Source: Nemertoderma westbladi (taxonomy: Eukaryota; Xenacoelomorpha; Nemertodermatida; Nemertodermatidae). Taken from it: a stretch of DNA of 64,000 bases. The translations under genes and the position numbers were made by a program. Location of the stretch: the NCBI GenBank assembly GCA_032718475.1, contig JAUCBJ010008430.1:54947-118946 (forward strand), read 5' to 3'. The notes beneath the pieces were generated by a model. That model worked only from the letters and a program-made list of their open reading frames with translations, did not search any database and was not told the origin of the DNA. Of the stretch, positions 33,025-44,164 are shown in pieces. Numbering within the stretch: the first letter of the stretch is position 1; every line of letters begins with the position of its first letter.

Positions 33025-33425
33025 AAAACATTAATTCCTTTTTTCCTTATTTGGATGCAAAAATATAATTTAATTCTTAAATTGTTTCTTTTTCGCTCGA
33101 ATATAGCCCAAAATCGGAAGAAAAGGTTTTTCTCCAGGGAAAAAAGTATCCCATAGGCTTGCAATTATTTTACTTTTTTCCCAGCGAAGAAAGTAAAATA
33201 AAATATTTTTGGTGGAATTTCTTAAATTACACACGCTTTACGAGAGATCGACGTAGAAATGGTTTGCACGTAATTTGAGCAAAATCCGTCCACTCACTCA
33301 AATGTTATGGCCAATTCAGCATCTGCGATAGGTAGGCCTAGTCCAAAACGGAACTCATTATCCAATATTGGTTTATGTAGTTAAGCGGCACTCTAGTTAG
33401 GCCTACGTAATAAATATATATATTT
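33025..33425 (-). repeat. Dispersed repeat, copy 2 (inverted)
   Basis: Reverse-complement relative of 12780-13140, with the same order of blocks: CCAATATTGGTTTATGTAG, GGTTTGCACGTAATTT, TTTTGGTGGAATTTCTTAAA. Confidence 0.75.
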
Positions 33426-33429
33426 TTTT

Positions 33430-34380
33430 AATTTTATTTACACTCTGTATGAGTAAAAAGGGGTTTAAAAGCAGTAAAATCAGTACTACTGTATTTACAA
33501 AAAAATGTAGCATAATTAGATAATCAATAAATAACAATAAACGAGATACTGTAAGTAAATTTTTTTCCCTTATGTTAAAATGGAGAGCGCTGAGAGAGAG
33601 AGGCCCGAGTTACATGTGAGGCAATGGTACCTGTCGCTTGCTGAGGTGTCGCGAATTTACACACGCAGTCGGAAGTCGGCTCGTGGAAAGTTCCCCCAGT
33701 CTTGCACAGTTTCCAGTGGAACCCATGGCCCGTATCCATTGTAGCTAAATGGCGAGTTTTCTGCATAGCTTCTTGCCAAGAAGTCGATGCGAATTGAGGT
33801 CCGTTGGAGTAACCTTGGATAATGAAGATAATATTCGAGAACACTAAATTATTTATCATTGCGTAATTCAGTATCAGGAATAGAAAAGTACATAAATTTG
33901 AATCGCAGTAACAATGAAAGCAATATAGTAAAATAACTACAGTTCAATTTATTTTGTAAGACTACTGTATATCGCTCTATTAGGCGAGTCAATCTAGCCA
34001 AAAAAGGGCGTCAACCCATACCAAATTCGCAATTCATCTAAACCAATTTTTATTATTCTATATTACCTAGCTAATACACCCAAAAAGTCTATAAAATATA
34101 TTATGCGGATCACTTTCAATTTCCTGTTTCTTCCTTAGCAACATAGATTTTACATAGCAACATGGGATCTACATGGCATAGCAACATGGGATTTTCTCCA
34201 AATTTGGTAGGGCTGCAGATAAACTTGAATCTAATAACTATCGATTGACTGAAGTATGCACTTCTATATAGTTACCAATTTATTTTCCAGAGCAACGGAA
34301 ATTTGTCTAATAAAATTTAACCATTTTTAATACCAATTTTGCTGGTACAATATAAGGACCTTATTTACACAACTTCTCTA
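33430..34380. other. No recognised gene; weak ORF 33575-33859
   Basis: A 94-codon minus-strand frame (33575-33859) has a possible acceptor just inside it (CTTCATTATCCAAG) and an ordinary composition, but I recognise no family and would not call it a gene. Three copies of an ATAGCAACATGGGAT-like motif occur at about 34155-34195. Confidence 0.45.
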
Positions 34381-34991
34381 CTAAACGGGTGGATGTAACG
34401 TGGATTGCGGTTTGCAGGTCCCAGTTAGTGACCTAAAGAACCGCTCAGCACTCCTGGGCGTTTCAGGTAACCAGACAAAATCTGGTCTTGGGAACAGTAC
34501 ACACCACTCGAACGTCGATTGCGTCAAGTTCCACAATGTAATGGAGGAAGTCGAACCTCCGCTCCTGGTCGGCCTATCGCCGGAGGATGTAGATACCACT
34601 CTGAAGGATTTAAATAACCTTATCGCCTCCAGTTCTAGAATAGCTCGCAATCCGGGCTGCAACACTAGATTCGATAAACGCAACAAATATACTAGGTGGG
34701 AAACCATTCTCGAAGGTAATGATCCTAAACAGATATGGCGGGCAATAAACTGGAAGGGCCAGCTGTACGACGGTAACGATAATCTCGCTCAGGACCAACC
34801 GCCCCCTAGCCAGTTTAAAGCTCACTTTGAATCTCTACTAAATCCCACAAGAGCCGTTCCGCTAAGCGCTGGAATCGATCCTGAGTTTGAATCGGCGCCG
34901 TATATACCGGAACTAGACGATAAGTTTACTCCACGCGAGCTTGCTGATACTCTAGCTGATATTAAGGTTAATAAAGCGTATTGGGGCAGTA
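34381..34991 (+). pseudogene. Non-LTR retrotransposon A, 5' portion
   Basis: Plus-strand frame from about 34400 encoding the linker between endonuclease and reverse transcriptase of a LINE: NKYTRWETILEGNDPKQIWR, SQFKAHFESLLNP, DKFTPRELADTLADIKVNKA. It is interrupted by the Mutator-like element at 34992-35001; the same protein resumes at 40783. The endonuclease is not seen upstream, so the copy is 5'-truncated. Confidence 0.85.
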
Positions 34992-35000
34992 GTTTAGGGT
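34992..35000. repeat. Target-site duplication, left copy
   Basis: GTTTAGGGT, identical to 40774-40782. A 9-bp duplication is the hallmark of Mutator-like insertions. Confidence 0.9.
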
Positions 35001-35489
35001 GGGTGATGCTAAATTCACTCCACAGACTCGACATAAGCTGAGGGTAAGGTAGAAAGCAGTAACAGCCAATACAATTACAGGAGGCTCTTAGTTGCTAAGA
35101 TGCACTGTCAAGACAACGGTATAAATAATAACATAAACAGCTGGGATTAAATAGGCTTGCAGTTACACATCACAGACTGATTGCTTACTTACTACAGACT
35201 GTCTTCTGATAAAGTATTATATTTAGTTATATAGTCATAGTCTTACGGCATAGTCGGCGTCAATAATTATCGAAATCTGTCGTATTAAAATTTACGCAGA
35301 ATATTATGGTTAGAATTTCCGTTTCAATGCAGCTATTTCTAACCAACCTGCCGTATATGTAACGCTGTCGGTACCCGGTATTTTCTCAAAAGCTTGGTAT
35401 GAACTATATTGTACAGTATATGTCCATCTGCCATAAATCAGCAGTTCCACGCGTAGTTTCGAGAATTTACATAGTTATAAAGGTCGTAA

Positions 35490-35890
35490 GTGTAAGTTTG
35501 TGAAAAATACTCTCAGTCAAAACAGGACGAGCGCAACGAGGCTTTTAATAAAGACGAGTACTGCGTTGACTATATATAATCCTAAACCGCCTGATATACA
35601 GTAGCATATTGAAAGAGTTATCATTTTGTTCAAAACCGGGAGTGAAATGTTGTATGCTATATATTTTGATGACCAGATGTACAGAAGAGCGCAACGAGTG
35701 TTTTAATAGACTACACTTAGTGTCTTAGACTTCATGTTAGATTATACGTTGAATATACTCCTAAACCAGCGTTCAGAGTTCAGCACACTGAAAGATAATT
35801 ATATGAATTTGTTCATAACAGGTGGAATGTTGTAAGATGTCTAATTGGTGATCAGATATACAGAACGAGAGCAATAATGCTTTTAATGTA
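35490..35890. repeat. ~180-bp degenerate tandem repeat in the MULE
   Basis: Two to two and a half diverged copies sharing GAGCGCAACGAG, CTTTTAATA(A/G)A, ATACTCCTAAACC and a GAAATGTTGTA-like block. Confidence 0.65.
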
Positions 35891-35919
35891 TATGATATTT
35901 GAGTTGACAGTCTTGACAT

Positions 35920-36135
35920 GACATTACTTGACTTTATGGCACTTGGCATGACGTCACTTGACTTGACGTTACTTGAATGACGTAACTTGCTTGACATTAT
36001 GTATCTTGATATTACATCACTTGACTTGAAGTCACTGGACTTGATGGCACTTGACTTGGTGGCACTTGACTTGACGTCACTTGATCACTTAGTCAACTAA
36101 CCTGACTCTACTTGACTTGACGTCACTTCACTAAA
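35920..36135. repeat. CTTGACTTGACGTCACTTGA-type short repeats
   Basis: Degenerate 10-22-bp repeats, several containing the full palindrome TGACGTCA, which is a cAMP-response-element sequence. Related motifs continue to about 36520. Confidence 0.7.
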
Positions 36136-36489
36136 CATCACGACCTCAATTCACTTGAGATCACTTAATTCGACATCGCGTCCCATCACATGACTTTGAT
36201 ATTGAGATGATATTAAAATTTGCGCCTAAAAAAGCAGAATCTTTGTAATTATTGTAGTACGGTAATTATTGTATTTACTGTAAAACATTTCGTATAGTAT
36301 TCGTAATTTATTTATTTGTTCCATCACACCCCCAACTAGAGATTCATTAACTTGCCAAAATAGGCAAGGTATTCTTTTTTACTTGCCAATACGGGCAAGG
36401 TATATGAACTTGAAATCACGCTTGACGTCAATTGACGACAAACCTGACCTGACTACTGGTCAACTAACCTAACCTGACCTCACCTCACA

Positions 36490-37515
36490 TGACATGACAT
36501 CACTTGACTCAACATATTACATTAGTGTACCCGATTACCAATTTCATTCCCTTGTCACCAATCTCAGTACTTGGTTACAAATTTTTGTTTCTGGTTACAG
36601 ATTGAAGTTCCCAGTTACAAATTTGTGTATCAGTTACAAATTGCCACTCAGATACATATTAGTGCAAACGTTACCAATTTCATCCCCATGTTACTAATTT
36701 CCGTCTCAGATTACGAATTTCAGTATTGGTTACGAATTTATCTTTCAGGTTACAAATTGTAGTTCCCGCGGTTACTAATTTGAGTATCAAGTTACAAATT
36801 GCCACAGAGTTACATATTAGTGCACCCAGTTACCAATTTCAGTCTCAGGTTACTAATTTCAGTACTTGGTTACGAATTTCTCTTTCAGGTTACAAATTGT
36901 AGTTCCCGGTTACTAATTTGAGTATCAAGTTACAAATTGCCACCCAGTTACATATTAGTGCACCCAGTTACCAATTTCAGTCTCAGGTTACTAATTTCAG
37001 TACTTGGTTACGAATTTCTCTTTCAGGTTACAAATTGTAGTTCCCGGTTACTAATTTGAGTATCAAGTTAAAAATTGCCACCCAGTTACATATTAGTGCA
37101 CCCAGTTACCAATTTCAGTCGCAGGTTACTACTTTCAGTAGGTACTTGGTTACGAATTTCTCTTTCAGGTTACAAATTGTAGTTCCCGGTTACTAATTTG
37201 AGTATCAAGTTACAAATTGCCACCCAGTTACATATTAGTGCACCCAGTTACCAATTTCAGTCTCAGGTTACTAATTTCAGTACTTGGTTACGAATTTCTC
37301 TTTCAGGTTACAAATTGTAGTTCCCGGTTACTAATTTGAGTATCAAGTTACAAATTGCCACCCAGTTACATATTAGTGCACCCAGTTACCAATTTCAGTC
37401 GCAGGTTACTACTTTCAGTAGGTACTTGGTTACGAATTTCTCTTTCAGGTTACAAATTGTAGTTCCCGGTTACTAATTTGAGTATCAAGTTACAAATTGC
37501 CACCCAGTTACAACC
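36490..37515. repeat. ~138-bp tandem array in the MULE
   Basis: About seven copies with period ~138-144 bp; diagnostic blocks start near 36829, 36967, 37105, 37249 and 37387. Each is built from shorter GGTTAC(A/T)AATTT-type subunits, showing two levels of duplication. It ends directly before the USP-like frame. Confidence 0.92.
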
Positions 37516-37558
37516 CATATAATCCAAAAATATCAGGGCTTCGTCGTGTCCTCTAGGT

Positions 37559-38002
37559 CTATACTGATAAGTATATGGCGTTCTGTGGCCGAGCTCCATT
37601 AAGGAAGTCCGAGGTCATTGGCCGAAGTCTGTCGGGGCGACGCACCCCGTCGTATGACAATTTACGACCTCGCCAGAACAACCAGCACACAAAGTGGCCA
37701 CGTCTGTGAAATGTTACACCAGCCAATCTGAACTGTCTCCAATATATAGAGCAAGCCAGTGGTAGATTGTCGGTGTCGATAATGGAAATGGCGTCCACGG
37801 AGATAGCAACAATCCATGGGCGTTCGTTTCGAAAGGTGGCCGATATGAGTCGTCGGCGACCATTGCAATTGGCCACATGTTCGGGCTCATGAGTGCTCCC
37901 CAATTCTATGCCATGAACATCGTTGACGTAATAACACGACTGGGGGACACCAGGAGGGGGACATTCACCAAATCGGTTACCACAGTAACCAGGCATAAAC
38001 AT
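37559..38002 (-). CDS. Ubiquitin-protease-like frame in the MULE
   Basis: 147 codons on the minus strand (MFMPGYCGNRFGECPPPGVP...). The order of motifs recalls the C-terminal half of USP/UCH-type cysteine proteases: ERPWIVAISVDAI, a strand-rich middle (IYWRQFRLAGVTFH), a His block (RRGHFVCWLF, cf. the GHYV motif), and a closing strand (LSYDGVRRPDRL, then AIYLSV). The Cys-box half that would supply the nucleophile is not visible here. It lies downstream of the transposase on the same strand and may be its 3' exon or a separate gene. The USP-like assignment is inference from motif order. Confidence 0.5.
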   Translation of the reverse strand: MFMPGYCGNRFGECPPPGVPQSCYYVNDVHGIELGSTHEPEHVANCNGRRRLISATFRNERPWIVAISVDAISIIDTDNLPLACSIYWRQFRLAGVTFHRRGHFVCWLFWRGRKLSYDGVRRPDRLRPMTSDFLNGARPQNAIYLSV

Positions 38003-38100
38003 CCCGGGTAAAAGAAATAAATCTCCAAGGGGATTTATGTGGGTGTGGACTCGATTAATTGAAATGGCCGCTCGTTCACCATATTGTTCACCAGGAGCTT

Positions 38101-38300
38101 ATATACATATAGTTAGATAGTTACAAATAGTTAGATAGTTACAAATAGTTAGATAGTTACATATAGTTAGATAGTTACATATAGTTAGATAGTTACAAAT
38201 AGTTAGATAGTTACATATAGTTAGATAGTTACAAATAGTTAGATAGTTACATATAGTTAGATAGTTGCATATAGTTAGACAGTTACATATAGTTACAACT
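38101..38300. repeat. 18-bp tandem repeat in the MULE
   Basis: About ten copies of AGATAGTTACAAATAGTT and its CATATAG variant, between the USP-like frame and the transposase exon. Confidence 0.92.
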
Positions 38301-38334
38301 AACTAACTACAACTACTACAACTAACTAAACCAA

Positions 38335-38806
38335 CTAACCCGGCCATGCGCCCTTCAGAGCAAGTCTCTCCGCCGCTGAGAAGTCAGTCATTCCTCCTCT
38401 AGGAACCACTCCCGTCCACTCACGGACCCAACGCAGGCACAAAGACAACGGCTCTTCGCCGTCCCCGTCGACCAGGAGAAGGGCAACAGGCACGTACATG
38501 ACGTTGCCCTTAACAACCAGCAAATTCAGCGTCAGGTTGAACCTGGTTGTCTTGTACGTCCCGTCAAGCAGTACGCACATGTCGCCGTAGCGACGCAACA
38601 ACTGGACTCCCTGACGCGGAACTACTGCCATGGCGAGATGCTGGCCATCCGCCGGGTACCGGACCTGCACGAAGCAGCCCCGATTCCGGTAGTGGTCCAC
38701 CAAACTCGCCAACTGGGCGACATCGTGAGCCTCCGTACTCGGGGTCCCGACGTCTCGCCGATGCCTTTGGACCATGTTGCTGAGGTCCTTAGGTGTCATG
38801 AAGTAC
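38335..38806 (-). CDS. MULE transposase exon (catalytic core)
   Basis: The exon starts after acceptor CTTTTACAG at 38807. It contains VQRHRRDVGTPSTEAHDVAQ, then the MULE transposase signature CVLLDGTYKTTRF (first catalytic Asp) with strands LTLNLLVVKGNVMYVPVALL, and MTDFSAAERLALKG (second Asp). The third acidic residue and the CxxH-like end expected later in the domain are not in this frame, which stops at 38335 beside the 18-bp repeat. Either another exon carries them or they were lost. Confidence 0.82.
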
Positions 38807-39183
38807 CTGTAAAAGCATAATATAAAGTAAATTTTACAGACTGAAAAATTAACCAATTTATTAATTAAGCAATTAAAGGACATTACACATTATATATATA
38901 TATAACTATAACTAATAAACCATAAAAAATAATATGAAAAACTATAAAATTAAATAATAGCTAAAAGGTATGTCAATTTAATAACGGAAATATATTTTTG
39001 TGATTTTATCAGCTGTCTAAATTACTATAGTGTATTTTTATCGTCTCAACTCTCTATCACTACCTGTATACAAATTATCATTTGTTTGACTACCAAATAA
39101 CGTTGGTTAAACTAAATATAAAATATATATATAGGTATACTTCAAACAATAACGATAGGCCTGCCACCTGCCACCAACAATAC

Positions 39184-39615
39184 CAACCGCCTAGAGCTCA
39201 AGTCCGGCATCTCTGCAAGACGCGTGTCCGACACCATTCCCTCCACGAAGACCTCGTTGGCTCGGCGTAGTGCGGGAATGGAGTAAAACCCAGCAGCAAC
39301 TTGCGACTTCATGTAGGCCATGACGTCATCCGTAGTCCGCTGGAATGGACGGGCCGCATCACCGACTAAGTGGGCGGCGTGGGAATGTACGTCGGGGACC
39401 ATAACCCAGTAGACTGTTAGGCCCCCAACATCGCCATAGTGGCACTCCCCGGTGGCAGAACCAAGACGAAGGACCTCCTTGACGTCACTGGCAGCCTTCC
39501 TCTTCATTCTGCTGGTGGGGTTGCCACCAACAGCAAAGTCGGGGAACGCAACAACTTTCTTGATTGAAATCTCCGACTTACATTCCCCCTTCATCGTATT
39601 ATTCCTGACGCCGGC
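39184..39615 (-). CDS. MULE transposase gene, second exon
   Basis: Proposed acceptor CATTCCTTAG before 39615 and donor TTG|GTATTG after 39184; 144 codons, phase 0. It encodes SEISIKKVVAFPDFAVGG, RMKRKAASDVKEVLRLG, MVPDVHSHAAHLVGDAARPF and a helical end (RRANEVFVEGMVSDTRLAEM). The basic, aromatic composition fits the DNA-binding region N-terminal to a MULE catalytic core. The phase does not fit the next exon without an additional junction. Confidence 0.6.
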
Positions 39616-39947
39616 CTAAGGAATGCAATGCAAACATAATGAATTAAACTAAGTTGACTCAATAATAAAAATTACTATCTATTATATCAAAAAAGAATAA
39701 ACAATGCATTGCGTGAGTCGAGTAGGCTATATTATTATAAATTATTAAAATTTGAGAATAATATCCAAGGATGTGTTTAAATCAATCACAGTGATATCAC
39801 CTAATCACCATAAATATGTGTCATAGGCCTACAAAGTAAGATTTAGTAGAAATATTTTACCGGTACTAATAAATAGTACTACTAATAGTTCGTAGAGCTG
39901 TAGAACTCTAGAACAAAGAACACTATATAATAATAAAGTTCACATAC

Positions 39948-40226
39948 ATTTCCGTGGTAGTCCTTTGCAAATACGCAAAACCGTCGTTGGCGAGCCACAC
40001 TGACGAACGGTATGCCGACGTCAGGAACTCCGCCCATTCCACGTGTCATCCAGTGCGTGTATGGCGCACCGACGAACACACCCGGATCCGAGTCCCAGAA
40101 TTGGGATAACGGGACCGACGTGGTACGCACGGTGTACTGGAAGCCACCAGCTTCCTCAAACGTCGAAATTATGGCCTCGACATGATCCTTGGAGGCGCAA
40201 GGGCAAGGGCAACCCGATCCAGACAT
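39948..40226 (-). CDS. MULE transposase gene, first exon
   Basis: Starts ATG (MSGSGCPCPCASKDHVEAII) and ends at donor AAT|GTATGTG; 93 codons, phase 0 with the next exon if acceptor CATTCCTTAG is used. It contains FWDSDPGVFVGAPYTHW and VGIPFVSVARQRRFCVFAK. It lies about 0.5 kb inside the right end, as expected for a transposase start. Confidence 0.65.
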
Positions 40227-40773
40227 AATTAATTAATTAATAATAGGGGGTATACTGAAATATTACTACGAGTAGGGCCTACAGTTGTACAGGAATTAGC
40301 AGTATAGACGAATTAGAATATAGAAGAATTAGCAAATGAGTTAGGCCCCTAAATATTGCTAATGTCTGAATGTCTGAATACATGAACAACAGCAATACTG
40401 CGGTAGGCCTACCAGTTCCGGTACGATCTATATCAGTATATCTATCTGCTGATCTGATACGCAAGTTCCGTTCGGATGGTGGCTGCAGCACCCTGGCACC
40501 CGTACATGCAGGCTAAGCATCGCGCTCGCATCTGCAAATATACCTGTATACTAGCAGACTCACTTACTTCATGTTGTAGGCCTAATTCAGTACGGTAATT
40601 GTGTAATCAAATCAAACCTACCGGTAGTACTACATACTACTGCTGTCGAATTAACAAAGAATCAGCTGATTTATGTTAAGTAGGCGGAGCTAGTTTACAT
40701 GGCAACATCCAATGGATGAAGCCCTAGTGCCTATTGAAGATGTCGAGTCTGTGGAGTGAATTTAGCATCTCCC

Positions 40774-40782
40774 GTTTAGGGT
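40774..40782. repeat. Target-site duplication, right copy
   Basis: GTTTAGGGT, identical to 34992-35000. Confidence 0.9.
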
Positions 40783-42400
40783 TAATATGCAAACTTCCAG
40801 GATCTTGGTTAATTTTTATGTTATCAATATTCAATGTAATATTTGAGTATGTTCGATTCCCCCCAGCATGGTGTTACAGTAAACTGTTTGTGCTTTATAA
40901 GAATAGTGGGTCACGCATGGACTGCGGTAATTACCGTGGTATTAGTATTGTTGACTCATTCGCTAAGATTTATGATATGCTTATAAATTCTAGGCTGCTT
41001 AGATGGGTCAATATGGACAGCTGTCAAGCGGGTGGTAGAAAGAACCGTGGGTGTACTGAACAAGTTGTTGCATTACGATTATTAATTAATTATGCTATTT
41101 CTAAGAAGTGTAAATTATTTGTTATGTTTGTCGATTTTCGTAAAGCCTACGATCTGGTTCCCCGTAACAAACTGTTGAATGTACGTACTAAGGGAAGCAG
41201 GCTGTGGGAAACAATTACTCTACGCCATTAGGGCTATATATAGTTGTACAAAAATTGTGTTGAAAGATGCAGTAATTATATCTATTCTCGGTGTAAAACA
41301 AGGTGCATCAACCAGCGTAACTTTATTTTGTATGTATTTAAATCAGTTTGTTGTAAGGTTACGTGCAGCGTACAGTACAGATGGTTTTTTGGGAGTTATA
41401 CAGATATTGCTACTTATGGATGACTCAGTTATTCTGTCTACTACACGTAGCGCATGTGAAACAAAATTTCGTGTTCTAGCTGATTATTGTGCAGATTACG
41501 GAATGACTATAAACCCCAAAAAGACAAACTTTATGGTTATTAATGGATCGGTGTCTGACCGGGTCCCCATAGAATATGGAGGAATTAAAGTTTCTAACTG
41601 TGCTACATACATTTATCTAGACTCACCATTCTGTGAGAATGGTAAAATGTCATCAGTGCTCAATGTACACGCAAGTTGGTGTGCCGATGCTGTTAATAAG
41701 TTTATTATTTTCTGTACGGTCAACGATTCAATGCCCTTCCACTTGAAACTGAAAGTTTTCCAAGCTTGCCTATCAGCAGTACTGACATATGGGTGTGAGT
41801 CTTGGTTAACTAGAGATTTAAAGTCTATAGAGGTACTGTATATGAAAGCGATTAAGTCGTTGCTTGGGGTACGTAAAACTACTCCGAATGACGTCTGTTT
41901 GGTAGAACTCTGTATTAAACCGCTACGAGCCATTGTTGTCGAAGCTCAAAAGAAATTGTTCACAAAATACTCAAAATTAGCCGACAGAGCTCTACCAATC
42001 ACGCAAACTCTTGATTTATGTGCAAATGTGGTAGGAATACACGTATATACTATACTATCTGGTGCGTGCAATGAAGATATTTCTAACTACAATTTAGATT
42101 CTATTAGGTAGTAAGCCACCCACTGCGACTAAGTTTTGGTCATACTGTCATGATATTAACCCGGAGCTAACAGTACATACAATTTATCGTGATAATGTTA
42201 ACTACATACCAGACTACCAGCGTAAAGCATTTACTCGTTTTAGGGTGTTTTCGCATGAGTTACGCAGTGAAAAGGGTAGATGGAGTCGTACTCCGCCTGC
42301 CGAGCGTGTGTGTTCATGCGACCACATCTCAGTTCAGAACGAGGAACATGCAGCTATGATATGCTCTCGTACTAGGGAACTACGTAGTCCTTCTTGTGGT
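40783..42400 (+). pseudogene. Non-LTR retrotransposon A, reverse transcriptase and 3' part
   Basis: Continues the LINE split by the MULE. RT blocks: PPAWCYSKLFVLYKNSGS, DCGNYRGISIVDSFAKIYDM, CQAGGRKNRGCTEQVVALR, KLFVMFVDFRKAYDLVPR. A frameshift near 41190 follows, then LREAGCGKQLLYAIRAIY, GVKQGASTSVTLFCMYLNQF and ILLLMDDSVILSTTR, where an MDDS box replaces YADD. The region after RT has LTYGCESWLTRDLK and IKSLLGVRKTTPNDV. A second shift near 42110 is followed by a C-terminus with GRWSRTPPAERVCSC and EEHAAMICSRTREL. The element ends near 42400 against element B. At least two frameshifts make it inactive. Confidence 0.85.
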
Positions 42401-44160
42401 CAGCTACGCAAAGTGGAGTCCCATTTATGATGGCTTCTACTATGAGTTCCGTTCCTGTTGTCGATGCCAAATGTGCTTGGCTCTGCCTTGTGACTGGATT
42501 TAGGATACCAATACCCCCATAGCGAGCAGGCAGAAGGGAGGGGGAGTTGATCATTAACCGGGTCTGGTACGGACATAGTGCCAAACAGAGCAGGTATATA
42601 ACGCCGTAGTAGTGTTGTTCGTATTGGCTCGAAGACATTGTCACTCGGAGGAGAAAGTCCCAATATTGCTGTACACACCAGGACATCCCTGTGTGGGCAG
42701 TCTGTGGGACCTCCACTGCTACATCTGCCAGCCTTGTAATGCTCTGGACCCAGCCTTCCACCTTCTCTGCTATGTTCCACTTGCACCCTGCATCATCCCC
42801 AATGTACCCGCCAAGGAAACGATGGCCAAAACCACCCGAATACCCCAAAAATTGTACGCATTATAAACAAAACGTGAGCAGCGATGCCAATATCGACGGC
42901 AATTCGTCAGAGCGACTGGGTGGCTGATGGAGTTGAAGGCATTGCTAACATCCACGAGTAGCATGCACTCTGTCGAGTCATCTTCAAACAGGGCTGTTAT
43001 AGCATGGATGCCTCCTTCTATGCCGGCCTTCACTACGGTGCACAGTTGATCCGCACCACATTCCATCACAAAGTCCATCTTGGTTGTGGTCGATAGGCAG
43101 CTATTGAGTAGGCGATGGAGTACCTCGCCGATCCCTATGGGTCGCACTCCGGGTTGCTTGTCGAGAGCGATCAGTCAACAGGCACAGAGTGCCCGACCTC
43201 ACCCCAAGGGGCTTTCGTGTTCGCCAGCTGAAGCGCTAGACTGGCTACTGCCTCACGAAGACGTGCACTGTGGGTGTCATACCTTATTAGTGCAGCACTC
43301 CAGAACTCTGCATCACCACCCACAGGTCCGGCAGCCCCGCGCAGTGTGCGGGCAACCCAAAGTACGATCTGCGAGGTGACATCCACGTCCCCAAAAGCTG
43401 GCAGTGCGCCTTCAGGTTCGAGTGACTCAGTTTCTACTGGCATCTGAGCTGGGTGTTTCTTTGCTAGCATATCTCTCACCGTTACTCCGAGAGGTTGACC
43501 TTCTGCCTGTGACTTGGTATCTAGAATACCACCACAATCTCGGTCAGTTACTCGTCGGACTGCTGCCCGATTCTGCCCTGCGAGAACCATCCTATAGAAG
43601 TCATTGGCTGTGTTCGAAGGAGTAGTCCCATGACCAGTTGGGAATCTGTTATTGCAGCGCTCAGCCTCTGCAAGCAGTTGTTCAATCTCGCCACTCTCCC
43701 ACATTCCTATCCGCCGCATGATGGTGCATCGGATATCAGGCCCCTTGACCACATCGGGATCTCGCTGAAAGATCATGGCAACGAAGCACAAAGGCCGCTC
43801 AGAAGGATGTATTCCACTGCTTAGCCCGCGAGCAGGTCAGTGACCTTCCTTCCTACCTTCCTTCCTTCTGATTCACCAACTTGACAAGGCGGACATGCCG
43901 TCTCTCCCAGGTTAGGTCAGAGGACGACCCTGGGGAATTGAGCCACTCCACACCAAAAGCTGTCTCCAAAATATCAGTGGTCGGTGAAATTATCACACTG
44001 GGCCTAGTCGACATTCCAGGGAGGGTTAGAGAAGGGCCCTGAGCCGGAATCATTCCATTTGGGCGTAAATCATTATGGGGGCTCCTACAGCACGTTGTCA
44101 CCATTGCGGCGCAACTAGTACATGCTTTCTTGGTCCGAGTACAACTGACTTGTCGCACAT
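42400..44160 (-). pseudogene. Reverse-transcriptase element B, decayed
   Basis: Minus strand, in pieces: 43853-44158 (Cys-rich CTRTKKACTSCAAMVTTCC, then WERRHVRLVKLVNQKEGR); 43171-43791 (CFVAMIFQRDPDVVKGPDIR, EQLLAEAERCNNRF, DTHSARLREAVASLALQLAN); 42770-43170 (LIALDKQPGVRPIGIGEVLH, CGADQLCTVVKAGIEGGIHA, ECMLLVDVSNAFNSISHP); and 42400-42848 (RFLGGYIGDDAGCKWNIAEK, EVPQTAHTGMSWCVQQYW, LPARYGGIGILNPVTRQSQA). The RT palm segment between RFVYNAYNFWG and the later part is missing, including the YxDD box. Frames change at least three times. It resembles a widespread invertebrate RT family; I cannot decide between a non-LTR and a DIRS-like clade. Confidence 0.75.
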
Positions 44161-44164
44161 TATT

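Larger units (their letters stand above)
35001..40773. mobile_element. Mutator-like element (MULE), 5.77 kb
   Basis: The ends 35001-35034 and 40740-40773 are inverted repeats identical at 33 of 34 positions (GGG(T/A)GATGCTAAATTCACT...). They are flanked by the 9-bp repeat GTTTAGGGT on both sides. Removing the element rejoins the open frame of the non-LTR retrotransposon around it. The interior carries a minus-strand MULE transposase gene, a USP-like frame and four tandem-repeat blocks. Near-identical ends suggest a fairly recent insertion. Confidence 0.92.

Noticed and set aside
33575-33859. 94-codon minus-strand frame as a secreted protein
   Set aside because: The hydrophobic start is encoded by AT-rich sequence before a possible acceptor, and no family is recognised; left as unsupported.
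38547-40228. Plus-strand frames over the MULE transposase
   Set aside because: They are shadows of the minus-strand exons; the catalytic and DNA-binding motifs are on the minus strand.
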